A stretch of DNA of 64,000 nucleotides from Mycobacterium lepromatosis (GCF_000975265.2 NZ_CP083405.1:1860001-1924000), one strand, 5' to 3'. Positions 10,101-21,295 are shown, numbered from the stretch's first letter. Translations and numbers: made by a program. The notes: generated by a model from the sequence alone, not told the origin.

Positions 10101-10382
10101 TGAGCGTTGTCAGGACCGTTGTATACGCACCGGCTCCACCGCGGCCGAGGTCTATCACGAAGGCACCCCGAAGGTTGCAGATCCATGTTCCTGGAAGAAT
10201 GGTTGCCACAGTCGATTATGTGCTCACGATGGTGCGCTAGCTTTCCTCCGACACGAGCTGGCAAGTCAGCGCGGAACACGCGCGGCTGGTATCGCATACG
10301 ATCTGTTTTGCGGAAGTCTTGCTGGACCCCGCCGGAGTATCGTCAATGAGCGTCAACGTCGTGCGCGTGTGGCGGTATCCAG
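10101..10382 (+). other. Short unassigned interval before the IclR remnant
   Basis: No gene could be supported. A broken frame around 10107-10370 has no motif I recognise; by position it could be the residue of the small genes lying between the cyclase and the IclR regulator in M. tuberculosis, but the sequence alone does not show this. Confidence 0.35.
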
Positions 10383-10996
10383 GTGATTAACCGACCGGCC
10401 GAGATATTGTGTTTGTCACAGGCTCATTTCGGTGGCCTCAACCAGGCTGTGATCGGCGAACGGCTGGGCATGGCGCGTTCCACTGTGAGCCGGATTTTCA
10501 ACGCCCTGTCCGACGAGGGCTTGGTGGTAGCAGCTGCGGTCCGCAGGGTGCGACTGCGCCTGGTGATGGATCTGCATTCGTTTCTGGAGGAGCTGTGTTG
10601 CGAGCTGCAAGAAACGATGGACCTGTCAATGCTCGAGGGAGATCGTGCCAACTCGTCGATCAAGTCACTAGGCCGTACCGCCTGCGGGCCATCAGTGCGT
10701 TAGAAGAATCGTTTTCGCTGTACTACTGCGCCAATGGCAAAGCGATTCTGACCAGCCTGCCGCCTGTCCAACAGACGCAAGTGCTGCCCAGTCTATTCAT
10801 TCGGTTCACCACGAACACCAGCACGACCTGGGTGGTGTTGCACAAGGAGCGCGATCGCATTCGGGTCGAAGGTGTCGCCTATGGTCGCGAGGTACAAAGT
10901 GAAGGAATCTGCGCAATGGGTGTGGCGCCGCAAAAGGCAACTGGGCAAATGGTGGCAGTCAGCGTGCCGGTTTCGACGCAACGATTCTACGGGTGA
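10383..10996 (+). pseudogene. IclR-family transcriptional regulator, frameshifted
   Basis: The N-terminal winged helix-turn-helix is readable from 10383: GLNQAVIGERLGMARSTVSRI.. is split across LNQAVIGERLGM and ARSTVSRIFNALSDEGLV, the usual IclR recognition helix. After about residue 100 the frame shifts to that of 10409-10996, which carries the effector domain: YRLRAISALEESF, YYCANGKAIL, then RVEGVAYGREVQSEGICAMGV (seen in two parts around 10860-10920) and VAVSVPVSTQRF before the stop at 10994-10996. In a living gene these would be one chain of about 250 residues. At least one frameshift near 10520-10650 separates DNA-binding and ligand domains. Synteny suggests the Rv1719 counterpart. Confidence 0.82.
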
Positions 10997-11250
10997 GAAT
11001 CCGAACTTGCTCACAGGCCCTGCTAGCCTGGGTCGAAAAGTCAACTCCTGCAACGAGTATGTGTAATTTTTTCCAAAAGCATTACACCGCAGTATGATTG
11101 ATTGCTGGTATTGCAGCCGTATAGATCGGGATCGTGAACTCTGTTGTTTTTGTGCTGGTGGTGGCGTTAACCTGGGCATTGTTCGGAGTTGGTGAGTACA
11201 TCTGAATACGATGCGGTTCATGGCGTAGACCTTGATTGGTGGTGGGCCGA
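10997..11250. other. Spacer with no recognised gene
   Basis: Short intergenic remnant between the IclR pseudogene and the transposase remnant. Nothing recognisable was seen on either strand. Confidence 0.4.
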
Positions 11251-12500
11251 GTGTCGGCGATGATCGATTGGATCGCACTACGTTTCGCTCGTTATGCGCC
11301 GTTGCGACATGCCGGCGGACTCATGTTGGGTATGGTATAGTTGCTCCACCGCAAGAATTGCTGGACGATCGCCGCGCACCGAGGCTATGCCAATCTTGAC
11401 TGGTTGCGGCACCTACTGTTACGAGTGAAGTGGGCCGCTGGAGTGGCCCAATATTATTTCCACAATTACGTTGTTAGCGCCTTCGGTGATTCTGGTCGTT
11501 GACTAAATCGGCGACGTGAAAAGGGTATGCATTCGGTCAGGGTGCAACACCAGTACACCGGCACTGCTGGGTGCATCGCAAACGGCCAAGTCGTGGCGTG
11601 TCTGATCTATGCCGCTCCGTGTGGACATACCCTAATCGACCCTGCTCTGACGAGTATGGACCGAAGGTCCCAGTCGCTGCAACAATGCCGTAATCCCCGC
11701 CAAAAAAGGGGTTTCGTGACCAGACCTACTGCTGGCAGCAGCCTTGGTTGCTTGCGCTGTGCAGACCAAGGTGCCCGTAGCTTGAGTGGCCGGCGACGAA
11801 GTCTGTGGAGCCGACCCAAGCTGCGACCTACCGTCCGCGGTCACGGCCTGGGCTATGTACTGGCCATGGTAGCCAATCGGCGTGTGCCCAGCGCAGCAGG
11901 TCCGATTTGCGTGGATCGACTCTCATCCCGGTTGCCTACCTGGGCTTGGCAGAAACACTCCGCCGGCACCGGCCAGTCACGGGCACCAGCACTACTACTG
12001 CTGCTGAACTTGGAGCGCGCTGTAACCTGGAAGACGACACTGACACTGGGGGACGTCATGGGCTGATACGCCGCAACGATGCGACCGGCGAATTGGCCTA
12101 ACTGCGCTGCTATAGCGTATACCCGGTACTGTTGAGTAAGCTGGGGTCTGTAGCCGGTCAATGCTGACGTATCCAGGACTCCTTTCAAGCCACCAAAAGA
12201 CTCAGTTGGTATTGACCAACACCAGTTCCGCCGCTGGATTGCCTGGCATTGCTAGACCACCCTGGCTATGCTCGCTCATGCATTCCTGGCCGTTGCGACA
12301 GCTACTGAACGCGACTACCAACCCACACCAATCGGCCCAGACGAGCGGACCGTTAACGAGTTTCACCACCTCTCTTTGATGCTCTGTTCTTCATCCCTTG
12401 CTCTACCAACCACGCCCTTGCTGGGGCCGGGTTACGATGGCGACGATAACACCAATACCGACTCCATGTATACCCATTACAAACGACGCCAGCACCAATG
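11251..12500 (+). mobile_element. IS701-type (DDE) transposase, decayed
   Basis: A string of fragments in three frames follows the order of IS701/IS4-superfamily transposases of actinobacteria. FARYAPLRHAGGLMLGM (about 11287) and HRKNCWTIAAHRGYAN (11349-11395) form the N-terminal part; HQYTGTAGCIANGQV (about 11545-11590) and IYAAPCGHTLIDP follow; VAGDEVCGADP (about 11790) with the family's Gly-Asp-Glu-x-Tyr site carries a Cys in place of the Tyr; YVLAMVANRRVP and AAGPI come near 11855-11900; RRNDATGELA near 12070; MLAHAFLAVATATERDY (12268-12320) and TVNEFHHL (12352) are the C-terminal end. More than six frame changes and stops make it inert. I did not find clear terminal inverted repeats or target duplication. 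Confidence 0.75.
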
Positions 12501-12765
12501 ACCACGATCTACGGCTGCAGGACTAAAGGATATTTGGTATACAACATTGAGTTGGTTAGTATCGATGATGGAGCTGTAAAGGGCCACCGGGTTGGCCCAA
12601 ACCCCGGCGACTGGTGTCCAGCAGAGGCACGATCCGGTTGGCATTTGCTGTATGTGTTCATAGTTGTTGTTGTGGCTTCCTGGGCGGTAGATGGTAGCCG
12701 GGTTTGGAGTTCGGCTGCGGTAGGATATCGATCTGCTGCCGGTCAACCGGCGACACTTAGCACGA

Positions 12766-12839
12766 CGGGCTGTGGCGCAGTTTGGTAGCGCACTTGACTG
12801 GGGGTCAAGTGGTCGCAGGTTCAAATCCTGTCAGCCCGA
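12766..12839 (+). tRNA. tRNA-Pro (anticodon GGG)
   Basis: A complete cloverleaf can be folded. The acceptor stem CGGGCTG (12766-12772) pairs with CAGCCCG (12832-12838); discriminator A at 12839. The D arm holds GGCGCAGTTTGGTAGCGC. The anticodon stem CTTGA/TCAAG (about 12793-12809) encloses a seven-base loop CTGGGGG with anticodon GGG. The T arm contains GCAGG TTCAAAT CCTGT. The genome encodes ACC after the stem but not a full CCA, so CCA is added post-transcriptionally. It reads CCC and, by wobble, CCU proline codons. It is the only intact gene between der and 19189, surrounded by pseudogenes. Confidence 0.95.
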
Positions 12840-13893
12840 CCGAAAGAAATAGGTGTTGAGCTGCTGTTACTCTCTCGTCGTTTCGCGAACGCACTGTTCC
12901 GCTTATACCGATTTAGGACCATGGCTTTGCGCAATCAGGGTACCAATAGTCAAGCGAGCCTTGCCAATAATGGGAATTATCGAGGCCTTTGTGTTTTCAG
13001 CAAGGCCTTTTGTGCTGCCAGAAATTGTTACCGAGCAGCGGTACTGTTTCAGCGATCTCAACTGACTCCTTGAGAAACGAGAAAGCCGAGTATGTCCATT
13101 TGCCAAGGTGTTGTTGGTGAATCCATGCTTGCCGGAATTCCCGGTACCGACTTCCATGGTTCAGTTAAGATGAACAATATGAGGTGTTCCAGAAGTTAAC
13201 CGGCACGCGATCTCTGGTCACAGTGCATAGCTTCCGCCAGCATCGATGTCGAAACATCTGGATGAGCGACACACCCGTAAAGTGCTGCTCGGAGAATACG
13301 ACTTGTGGTCGATCTGAAGACGCCCCGATACCAAGCCCGTGGCATCAACGAATTCGTTCACATCCCTTGCAGTAACTAGAATATATAAAATAGCTAAGAA
13401 ACGCTGATGACTGAGCGAGTTGGCAATGTCAGGCGTGTTCAGCGGTGTTCGGGTTGTCGGACTGGGGTGCCTCGGCGATCAAAGTTAAGGGTGTTAGCTC
13501 CGGTGCTCCCGGAAGGGCGTTGATCGTTGGCGTGTTTACCTGTGAGGCGGCTCGCGTGGACGTCGACTTCATCCTGGAAGTTAGGCAACTGTGGATAACG
13601 CAGTATCGCAATCGACATTAAATCCGAAGCGGGCCAGGATTTGTTAGGCTGGTTGTTGGCCACTGCGAATGTTTTCCTGATGAATTGGCTGCCTGGCGCG
13701 CTTGAGCTGATTCGGCTCAGTGTTGAGGACATCCGCGTGTTCACCGGCTTTGTTGGGGTCTTTCAGGAGGAATGAACATCGTTGGGGATAAGCTGGATTC
13801 GGCTCCAGGAACGATGCCGACCGTGCCTTGGTGACCGGAACGTCCATGAAATATCCGACTGTCGGGAGGAATTTCGATCGTGACAATTACAGG
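12840..13893. other. Long stretch with no recognised gene
   Basis: About 1 kb between the tRNA and the GNAT remnant. Frames on both strands are short. An open stretch on the plus strand near 13439-13640 and its antisense counterpart were read, but no family motif appeared. It is probably the eroded remains of one or two genes. Confidence 0.5.
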
Positions 13894-14439
13894 ATGCGCG
13901 ATCAGAGCTTGTCCGACGGCACTCTCACTCTGTCCCCGCTGCGCGTGGATGATGCAGTGTCACATCTGGCGGGGGAGGACAAGCTAGCTGGTCCGTTGAT
14001 AATCGGTCGGGCCCATGTCCCGCCAAGGTAGTTAAGCTTACCTGTGCCACTGGCCAGCATCAGTGAGCAACCAGCGGTCCGCTGCGGGCCTTCGTTATCC
14101 GCCGTAGGCGCCGAGGAGGTACTGGCTGAGACCGTCGACCTGCGGTTAGCAGGGTGAGGGATTGGTGGCTGGGCAGGTCAGCGTCGTCTACGGACTTTAC
14201 ACCTCCCCAGTGTGCACTTGGGTTGGCGATCCTTGCTGTCGACCTGGCGTGTCAGTATGCGGCAGAGCACGGTGGTGGGTACAGCAGTGGTGAAGTTGGA
14301 GCCGGAGAACACGGCGTCGGCCCGGGTCGCGTTACGGACCGGCTTCACCTACGCTGGTCGACTCCGAGAACAGAACGACAAAACCTTCAGACTCGACGAG
14401 CGAGCCCTCGTCGAGGGGCAGGTAGTCAGGGTGGCCTAA
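13894..14439 (+). pseudogene. GNAT-family acetyltransferase, decayed
   Basis: The N-terminal strand LSDGTLTLSPLRVDDAVSHL (13909-13968; seen after ATG 13894) is typical of RimJ/GNAT acetyltransferases. The frame stops at 14029-14031. The acetyl-CoA-binding end is found further on: AVDLACQYAAEHGGG (about 14240-14283, one frame) and KLEPENTASARVALRTGF with TYAGRLREQNDKTF (14293-14395, another frame). The middle beta strands are missing or unreadable. A deletion plus frameshifts separate the two ends. Substrate cannot be inferred. Confidence 0.75.
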
Positions 14440-14789
14440 GAGGCTGAGCTTGAGATCACTCAAGAGAGTGTACGACGCACTGCGGGTGTTCCTTTGTTGG
14501 TGGATCGCTTAGGTCTATGGGCCCGATGATAGCCGGTTTTGTGATGGCAAGGCAGTGTCTTCGCCTGTTAAGTTCGATCCTATTACGCGTGGCGCGGTCT
14601 GGGGGCGGCTGCTGATGCGGCGCGTGGAAGTGTTCCTCTTCGAACGGCACGTGACGATCTGTTTGACCATCGACGCGTCCAGCCGTGTTCTCGGTATCTC
14701 CGGCAAGCTAGGCTGGACAGCAACGGGAGGTCTGCTAGACGGTAGCAGTCCGCTTTGAAAAGCGCTGTGCAACAACGGTTATTGGCAAT
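14440..14789. other. Spacer with no recognised gene
   Basis: A 67-codon open frame at 14555-14758 is present but carries no motif I know and has no good ribosome binding site. I treat the interval as decayed intergenic DNA. Confidence 0.4.
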
Positions 14790-15420
14790 ATGCACGATTA
14801 CGAAGTGGACATCGACGAACACCTGCTCCACAACCGCCTCTGGTGCCTGGTTCCCTCATTGAGCCGACCTGTCCCTCACCCCGGTCCGCTTCGCAAGGAC
14901 GGACAACGCCATGTGCCGGCTCGGCGACAACCTTGTTGTCCAGATCTCCGGAATCCACCGGGCCGTCGAGAGCTGGCAGACCGAAAAGCACTGGTTGCTG
15001 CGGATCGCCCCGCACTTCCCGGTGCCCAGCCCCATCCCGGCTGAGTGCTTCGGATAGCCCTGTTCAGTCGTACGCTGGGTCAAAGGAGAAGAACCCAGCC
15101 GACTGACTGACCCCACCGGGCTCGTCCAGAATCTCGTCGCCTTTCATCACTGCCTGGAGCGCCATCGATCCCACCGGCGGGTCGCCCGCGAATCGGTGCA
15201 GACCTCTGGCGATGCGGTACGAGAGGGTCCTCGCCGCGCTGCCGGCCCGGGATGGGCTCATCGATGTCCGGGGCGACGACCTCCGCCTGGGAAGAGTTGC
15301 TACGAGTCCCGATCGATGTACGCGGGCCGGCACTGGTGTGCAGGTGATGGCTTCCGAGGCCGGCGTTTCACCCGGAGATGACCGGTGAATCAGCAAGCGT
15401 ATCAAAACGCCGTCGTTAGA
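14790..15420 (+). pseudogene. Aminoglycoside phosphotransferase-like kinase, decayed
   Basis: The sequence begins MHDYEVDIDEHLL at 14790, then shifts frame to LTPVRFARTDNAMCRLGDN and VVQISGIHRAVESWQTEKHW (14874-14990), ending RIAPHFPVPSPIPAECFG before a stop at 15057-15059. This is the N-lobe of the APH/HSK2 family, including the region of the nucleotide-binding beta strands (TDNAMCRLGD). A further frame gives CSVVRWVKGEEP, DPTGLVQNLVAFH, then PLAMRYERVLAAL and AWEELLRVP up to about 15330. The catalytic HGDxxxxN loop is not recoverable. Such genes in actinobacteria are often of unknown substrate rather than true antibiotic resistance genes. It is dead by at least three frameshifts. Confidence 0.75.
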
Positions 15421-16141
15421 TGGATGCAGCGTCAGTCGATCGCGGAGTAACGGGGCGAACGTCGTGCGCGCACTGTTGAGCTCCTCTGTGAGGTTGCCGA
15501 CCTCACAATCGTCAACGCCGACGGCACTGGCGATCTACAACTCTCATAGCCCAGGGGCCTGGCAATACCCGCGAGGTCCAGGTGCCCGACGTGCGCGGCC
15601 AAATATCCGCCGGTGCTGTTCGACTCGTATTCTATCATTTTACTCGTATTCTATTATTTTATCTTTGCAGCTGTCGGTAATGTTCGCCTTACTTCCATCG
15701 TGGTGGCCCGGCGCGAGGACCGTAACTGCGCCCAGCTGTGGCTACTTAGCCAGCGGAGTCGGTGCGAAGGACCGCATGCCTACGCCTTACCTGCCGGCGG
15801 GGCTACGACTCGCCTCGATGCAGGGCGCTGGCGAGGGTCAAACGTCGTTGCACGGCAACACGGCCCGTCGGCTAACGATTGATGACAAGGTCTATTTCCG
15901 CCACACGAAGGCCGGCGAATTTTTGAGCGGTTCGATCGTCTGCGGCTGATTCGGGGCACGTAGACCGTTGACACCGTGCCGACGTATCGCGATGAGGGCT
16001 GCATAGTTCTCTGATGCGGAACGTGTTTTCTTATGCTAACTGTCCCGCCGACAGTAGTGGAGCCGGTTCTCATCCGGATGCCTATCGGACAGATACGGCG
16101 CGGTCCCGCGGCATAATTTAAGTCGAGCAAGAGGAGCGGCC
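15421..16141. other. Stretch with no recognised gene
   Basis: About 700 bases without a supportable gene. Around 15622-15660 there is a direct repeat of a TCGTATTCTAT(C/T)ATTTTA-like unit, which is A/T-rich and unlike the neighbours. Frames of 80-160 codons on the plus strand show no family motif. Confidence 0.45.
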
Positions 16142-17320
16142 ATGACCACGATCACCGCATTATTAACATAGCTGGACACGATGCGCAAAGTTGTGGAAGC
16201 GCTCGTGCGAATCGAACGCTCCGCTAGTCAGCCGCAGCCTGCCAGGCGGGTGGTCAAGCGCTTAGGTGCTGCGGGTGCACACAATTCATACGTCGAGGAA
16301 GCACAATTCTACGGTAGCTACTCTCGCCTGCACGCAAAACTGACAGCGATCAGGTCCTCAGCGCTGGCGATCAGCGTAGCAGCTTGCTTAGTTGCCGTTT
16401 GCAGGCCAGGAATCCTTGGCGGGCCTGAGTGCAGGACTGGCGATCGCCGATGACTGTTCTAACGGGGCGTGAGTGGTAAGCAGGACACTGCAGAAAACTC
16501 GGACGACGTGGAACGTAGTGGCCGAAGTCGGTGATCTCGCTGGCACACAGACGGTTGTGGTGTGTGCTCATCACGACGCGGTGCGTAGTGGCGAGTTCTT
16601 GGTGGCCTACTTTCAATAGGTACTCATAGTCAATCGATTGCCCGAGATCGTTGAGCGCATCCACACTTCGCTGATCAACTGGTGGCCTGCCACTTTCGGT
16701 GCGCTGCGGGGTAATAGCAAAATGGTGGTCACCGGGGCCGTAATGAGTGCAATCACTGCCACGTTGTTATCCTACATCGCTCGCAGCTCGATTGACTCGA
16801 GAGCAAAAGAATAACTACTCTGCCGTTGTTCTGCTAGTCGCTTTGGTCGAGCGGTTGTGCGATCAACCGATGTACGGTGTGTGAGTACTGCTGGTTTCGT
16901 TTGGCGCAGAGGAACAGTTGCAAGGCGGCATCTACGGCTTCATGGCGCGTCACAAATCTGAGCTTGACCGCGAACGAAACGTACTTTCTGAATTTCGACT
17001 CGATCGGTTTGCTGGGGCTGGTCATGCTCGAGGGCGAGAGCACCACGATTTGGAAGACTACATATCACCGACCGTTCCGTGATCCGGTGGTACAGGCCGA
17101 CGTGCTGCTACGCAGAGGCATGCGGGCGTGCAACAGTGCAGACGTCGTGCTTATGAGTTGTGCAGGTTGTTCAACGGCGTGCTTCTCATCCATCTATCGC
17201 TATAAAGCATTTTCGAACTATCACCAGATGCCCTACACGTCTGAGAACTTGTTCTACTAGACGATAATTACGAGTTCACTCTTACTGAAGCGGTGGTTGG
17301 TGCGGTGAGCGTCAGTGTGG
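16142..17320 (+). pseudogene. M28-family zinc peptidase, decayed
   Basis: From ATG 16142 (preceded by AAGAGGAGCGGCC, a good ribosome binding site) the frame reads MTTITALLT and stops, then continues LDTMRKVVEALVRIERSA and EEAQFYGSYSRLHAKL (to about 16350). Later pieces are TWNVVAEVGDLAGTQTVVV with the zinc-ligand segment CAHHDAVRSG (about 16507-16590), SAITATLLSYIARS (about 16749-16790), VSFGAEEQLQGGIYGFMARH (16885-16950; the EE is the catalytic/zinc pair of the family), NFDSIGLLGLVMLEGE (16993-17040) and YKAFSNYHQMPYTSENL (17200-17252). The expected PGANDN metal segment is lost. Numerous frameshifts. The order fits M28 peptidases with an N-terminal membrane-like insertion found in actinobacteria. 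Confidence 0.8.
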
Positions 17321-17334
17321 GGACACTAGGCCGA

Positions 17335-18581
17335 TGAACAATTCTGTGCACCATCGGCGATGGTACGGTCGACTTCGTACACTGAACTGGTTGAGGTGGT
17401 TGCTCGTCCAGAGCAGCGTGGTGAATCAGTACGGGCGGTGGGCATTGGTTCACCGACTGTGCCTACACCGACGGAGTGATGGCCGACATGACCATCTTAC
17501 AGCGGGTCATTAGCGGCAGACTCCGCGATCGTTTTGGTGGCGATAGCAAGTGCGGCGCGTAGTTGCATAGTCTGCGGTCCGCAGCTGGCTGAGCGCGGAG
17601 GCGTGGTGGAGAACCAGAGTTATATGGATGCCCAGTCGATCACCAGCGCTACTGCGACCGCGACGCATGGAGCGGAATACGTCTTCCGAACTTGTCGGTG
17701 CGGATCATTGCGGTGCGGTACGTCACAGTAACCGGTGACGTACTAACTTTGACGGAAGGGTTAAACGGTGGTGTCTACCTAGCGGCACAAGTGTCGCTGG
17801 GTGCGTTAGGGATGATCTCGTAGGTTGCCGTCCAAGTGGTGTTGCTCTACATGCTAAATCGCCTTGATGAAAGACGCGCACTGACTGAGATCTTGGAAAA
17901 TCTCGACGAATATGTCTATCGCCACGACCACTCTAAATTCCGCATTTCCTTATTTTGAAATGTCTTTGACGAGAAATTACCCGACGCAGCGATGAGTCAC
18001 CCACCCCTACGAACAGGTGGAAAACGGGGGACTGGGTATGATTTTCCTTACTGGGTCACCACTTTCCCCATGCTGCACCGACCTTCAATCGCCTAATGAA
18101 TAAGGTGATCTCGAATTCCACCGTCCAGGACTACGCCTACAAAGGGTAGGAGACCGAGCGCAAGGTCAAGTTCACCGAGATCGAGATTGGAGTATACGAT
18201 CCCGCATGAGCACGGACGCGTGACGATCCAGCGGATCGTCGACCTTGTGTGCCATCGCAACTTGCCGATCATGTTCCTGCTCGAGGTGCGCTTTGCGGCG
18301 TCTGACGATGCCTTTACTATACTACTGAGAACGGGCGTGACAGCTGGCTACGTCGCCGTCCATCAGTACACCATGATGGAACTCGAGACCTATTTTCGTT
18401 CCATTGAGGCAATCATGGATGATTATGCCGAATAACCACCTTGGGGCGAGCGTTACGATCAGACCTCCGGTACGTTGGGCGAGCAGTATCCCGGCCAACA
18501 CCACTTTCCCCATCCGGTGACCGCCTCTATCCTGACTGCGTCCTTATTAACTACTACACCCGGCACTTGCTGGGCCCCTGA
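17335..18581 (+). pseudogene. L-gulono-1,4-lactone dehydrogenase/oxidase-like FAD enzyme, decayed
   Basis: A nearly full-length corpse of a VAO-family FAD enzyme. STSYTELVEVVARPEQRGESV (17373-17440, in two parts) and FTDCAYTDGVMADMT (17451-17495) are the FAD-binding start; GPQLAERGGVVENQ, DAQSITSATATATHGAE (17576-17675) is the flavin-binding core; LTLTEG, AAQVSLGALGMIS (17748-17820), then LENLDEYVYRHDHSKF (17894-17941), NRLMNKVISNSTVQDYAYKG (about 18090-18146), ETERKVKFTEIE, then the frame at 18187 with VEYTIPHEHGRV-like text to VAVHQYTMMELETYFR and IMDDYAE. The last piece, LINYYTRHLLGP, ends at TGA 18579-18581. It matches the layout of Rv1771. Several stops and frameshifts make it inactive, so vitamin-C-type lactone oxidation is lost here. 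Confidence 0.85.
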
Positions 18582-19188
18582 TGTCGCCTGACAACCTAAA
18601 CTTCTAAAACACTCTGTAACTTTCGATCACTAACTCGTGTTCGGCTTCGACATCTATGTCAACACGATTACAAACCTATAACGATGCGGACGCTGCTCTG
18701 GATCAACTAAGGCGATGCACAAATCATGGCACAGCATGCAAGAGCTGAACGTGATCGTAAACTACGCTTTTTCGTAGCCTTATTGGTCTCTGCGTGGATA
18801 GCTGACACCGGCCATTGTCACCGGGCGCGCAGTTTCAAGATCCATGTTGATCTGCAAATCTTCGAAAGATCGTCACGGCGCAACCGTTATTCTATGGGCT
18901 GCAGCTGGCATAGGACGGTGGGTGAACGCAGTTAATGTTGTTCCCTGGCGATATCTTGGATCAACGGGATATGCTCCTCGCCGAGTTAGGCAGACAGCCC
19001 CCTGGTGTGGGGCACGGCGGCGCGCGGCTCAGTGGTTTTGTGCACTTACATGAGACTGTAAATACCTCTTAGTCCTGGCTACGCTTGGCCGGTGGGCGCC
19101 CGACATATTAAGGCACGGTTGAGACCAGATTTTCTGCGACGCGAGCAGATCAACGGTTGTTTTGGCAGTTGACGTACGGTATTTTCCT
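18582..19188. other. Stretch with no recognised gene
   Basis: Overlapping short frames on the plus strand (18726-18935, 18844-19053) show no known motif. It is the upstream region of the intact gene at 19189, so it should hold its promoter, which I could not pinpoint. Confidence 0.4.
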
Positions 19189-19752
19189 ATGCAAAATTAC
19201 GACTATCTCACCTATGAAGAGTTCGGTCGGAAGTTCTTCGAGGCCGCAGTCACACCAGACCGGTTCGCCGCTGCATTCGCCGACATTGCGGGCAAAGAGT
19301 TCTCAATGGAGCCGATTGCTCAGGGGCCTGGCAAGATCGCCAAGGTCAGCGCCAAGGTCCAGATCAGAGAGCCTCGGGTCACGCGGCACCTAGGAGACAG
19401 CATCACGTTTGTCATTCGCATTCCGCTCTCGATCGATCTCCTCGTTGACCTTCGGCTCGATAAGCAGCGCTTTGTTGTCGCCGGTGACATCGCATTGCGA
19501 GCAACTGTACGTGCGGCCAAGCCGCTGCTCCTCATCGTCAACGTCGCGAAACCGTTGCCGTCCGATATCACTGTCAACGTGTCGTCTGAATCCATCCGTG
19601 GCGAGGTGTTACGTATTCTTGCGGGTGTTGACGGTGAGATACGGCGATTTCTCGCGGAGTACGTCGCTGCCGAAATCGACTCTCCTCAATCCAAAGCTGC
19701 ACAAGTTATCGATGTAGCCCACCAATTGGAAGCCAACTGGGCAGGCCTCTAG
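19189..19752 (+). CDS. Conserved mycobacterial protein of unknown function
   Basis: An intact 187-codon gene starting at ATG 19189 (the TTG at 19162 gives nine extra residues and is less likely). I do not recognise a named family. The protein opens MQNYDYLTYEEFGRKFFEAAV, here seen as YDYLTYEEFGRKFFEAAV, then a beta-rich middle with regular alternation (KVSAKVQIREPRV, FVIRIPLSIDLLVDLRLDKQRF, ALRATVRAAKPLLLIVNVAKP) and an acidic helical end (VLRILAGVDGEIRRFLAEYVAAEID). No signal peptide, membrane helix or Cys/His cluster is seen, so it is probably cytosolic. Base composition and codon use look like the functional genes. It is the only open protein gene in some 15 kb of decay, which argues that it is under selection. 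Confidence 0.82.
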   Translation: MQNYDYLTYEEFGRKFFEAAVTPDRFAAAFADIAGKEFSMEPIAQGPGKIAKVSAKVQIREPRVTRHLGDSITFVIRIPLSIDLLVDLRLDKQRFVVAGDIALRATVRAAKPLLLIVNVAKPLPSDITVNVSSESIRGEVLRILAGVDGEIRRFLAEYVAAEIDSPQSKAAQVIDVAHQLEANWAGL

Positions 19753-21295
19753 GAGCCAAGCGTACGCAAGGCCGACTACACTGTCGAAAAAGCAGTGTGG
19801 CATTGACACTCGTTGGTCGCTAGAGTCCTGGTGTCCCTCGAAATATTTGTGGCCTTTGCTTTAGTCAGCTTAACCGCTACTGACATAGGAATAGTCGGCG
19901 ACGAACTCGGTCTCATTGATCTACTTCACTAGTTTGAAGTCGTGCCGCAACTCATTACGCAGTCGTAGCAGCTTGCCGTGTAACTAGGGGCGAGATGCTG
20001 GTCGTCTATGCTGTAGGCCGGCATCATCATAAGGCGGTCTATTTGACCGATGTGTTGCGTGTTGCAGTAAATGCCCCCGATCGCTCCAAGGACCATCGAA
20101 TAGAACAGTACCCACTTCGCCTAGGGCGGCGGTTTGATAATTTCCTTTATAGTATTTATTTGCACATCAAACTGTTTGGCGATGGCAGACTAAGACTGGA
20201 TGCGGAAGTGCTTGCTGATCTGTGGCAGGGTAGCGTCTTCAAGGTGGCGAGCGAGAAATCCTTCGCGTGCTCGCCGAGCAGCATAGAATTTCAGCTACCA
20301 AATCACGAAAGTCATTTTCTCCAAATCCTTGCACTCGCCGGTCTTCGGTAGAATTCTATTGAGCCAGTGGTGCGGTAAAACTTCTTTTCAGTTAAGGCAC
20401 TGGATTTCGGATCGTCGTGTTCCAGCGGCTGTTGGAACAGAACGACTAGTGCATATCCACCCCGCTGGACTACACGAGGATAGCACATGGTGAACGGAGT
20501 GGTACAAACTCGGATGATCGCCGTCACTAACATCGTCGCAGCGAAAATCCAGAAAGCCGTCTAGCTGTCGTCGCGGTCTGCGAACATATGGTTGAAGTTG
20601 TTCAGTTGGTGGATCAAGGATCGTCCACTCGGCTGTGACGGTTAAAATCTTTGCTGCAGAATAGAATTGATGGTTGTCGTTATTGTTGGCATACCGGTTC
20701 AACGAATCGCCGAGAACCGCTCGGTTCGGTATGTGAAAGTCCGTACTGCTTACATAGGCTCAGCAGAGACCAACGACAACCGTTGTATGCAGACCGACCG
20801 AACGCCGTTATATATCGGTATTCGGCGGCATTGCAAACACGATTCGGCCTGCACCCTGATCAACCAGGATGCCGGCGTGCTCGGCATTGATCGTGGTGAT
20901 ATTGTATCTTTAGTGACACTTCAAGCTGCGCTGGATCGCAGCTCGTAAACCGATGCCCCCTCGCGCATCCACCCGACCAGTTATGCGAACTGCGGACCGG
21001 TGACGCCTAGCGGTTGGCAGCTGTTGCCCAACCGTCAGGCGCAACGCGTAGCAGCCGGGGCGTGTACACCGATATCAACCAGAAGATATTCGCCAGCAAT
21101 TGGTTTTAGGTAGCACATGGCCCTCTCGAAGCTGAAGAATTCTCCATGGTATGATCTCCTTGCGGCTGGTGTGGCCCACACCAGCCGCAAAACAGCCAAC
21201 TGCGTCGGCGCCGACTATCCAACTCTGTACCACAGATCTTGAGCTCTTCCTTAAGTCAGCCCACGCCCATGCGTAACTGGAATCTGGCCTAGTTA
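19753..21295. other. Long gene-less stretch
   Basis: About 1.5 kb with only short frames. An open plus-strand frame at 19995-20351 and one at 20667-20948 (containing LINQDAGVLGIDRGDIVSL) were read but matched no family I know. The sequence has the mixed stop pattern of decayed genes. Nothing supportable on the minus strand except the remnant starting at 21631. Confidence 0.5.

Noticed and set aside
12477..12824. 115-codon minus-strand ORF beginning MNLRPLDPQSSALP
   Set aside because: It reads through the antisense of the tRNA-Pro gene; such ORFs are a known annotation artefact.
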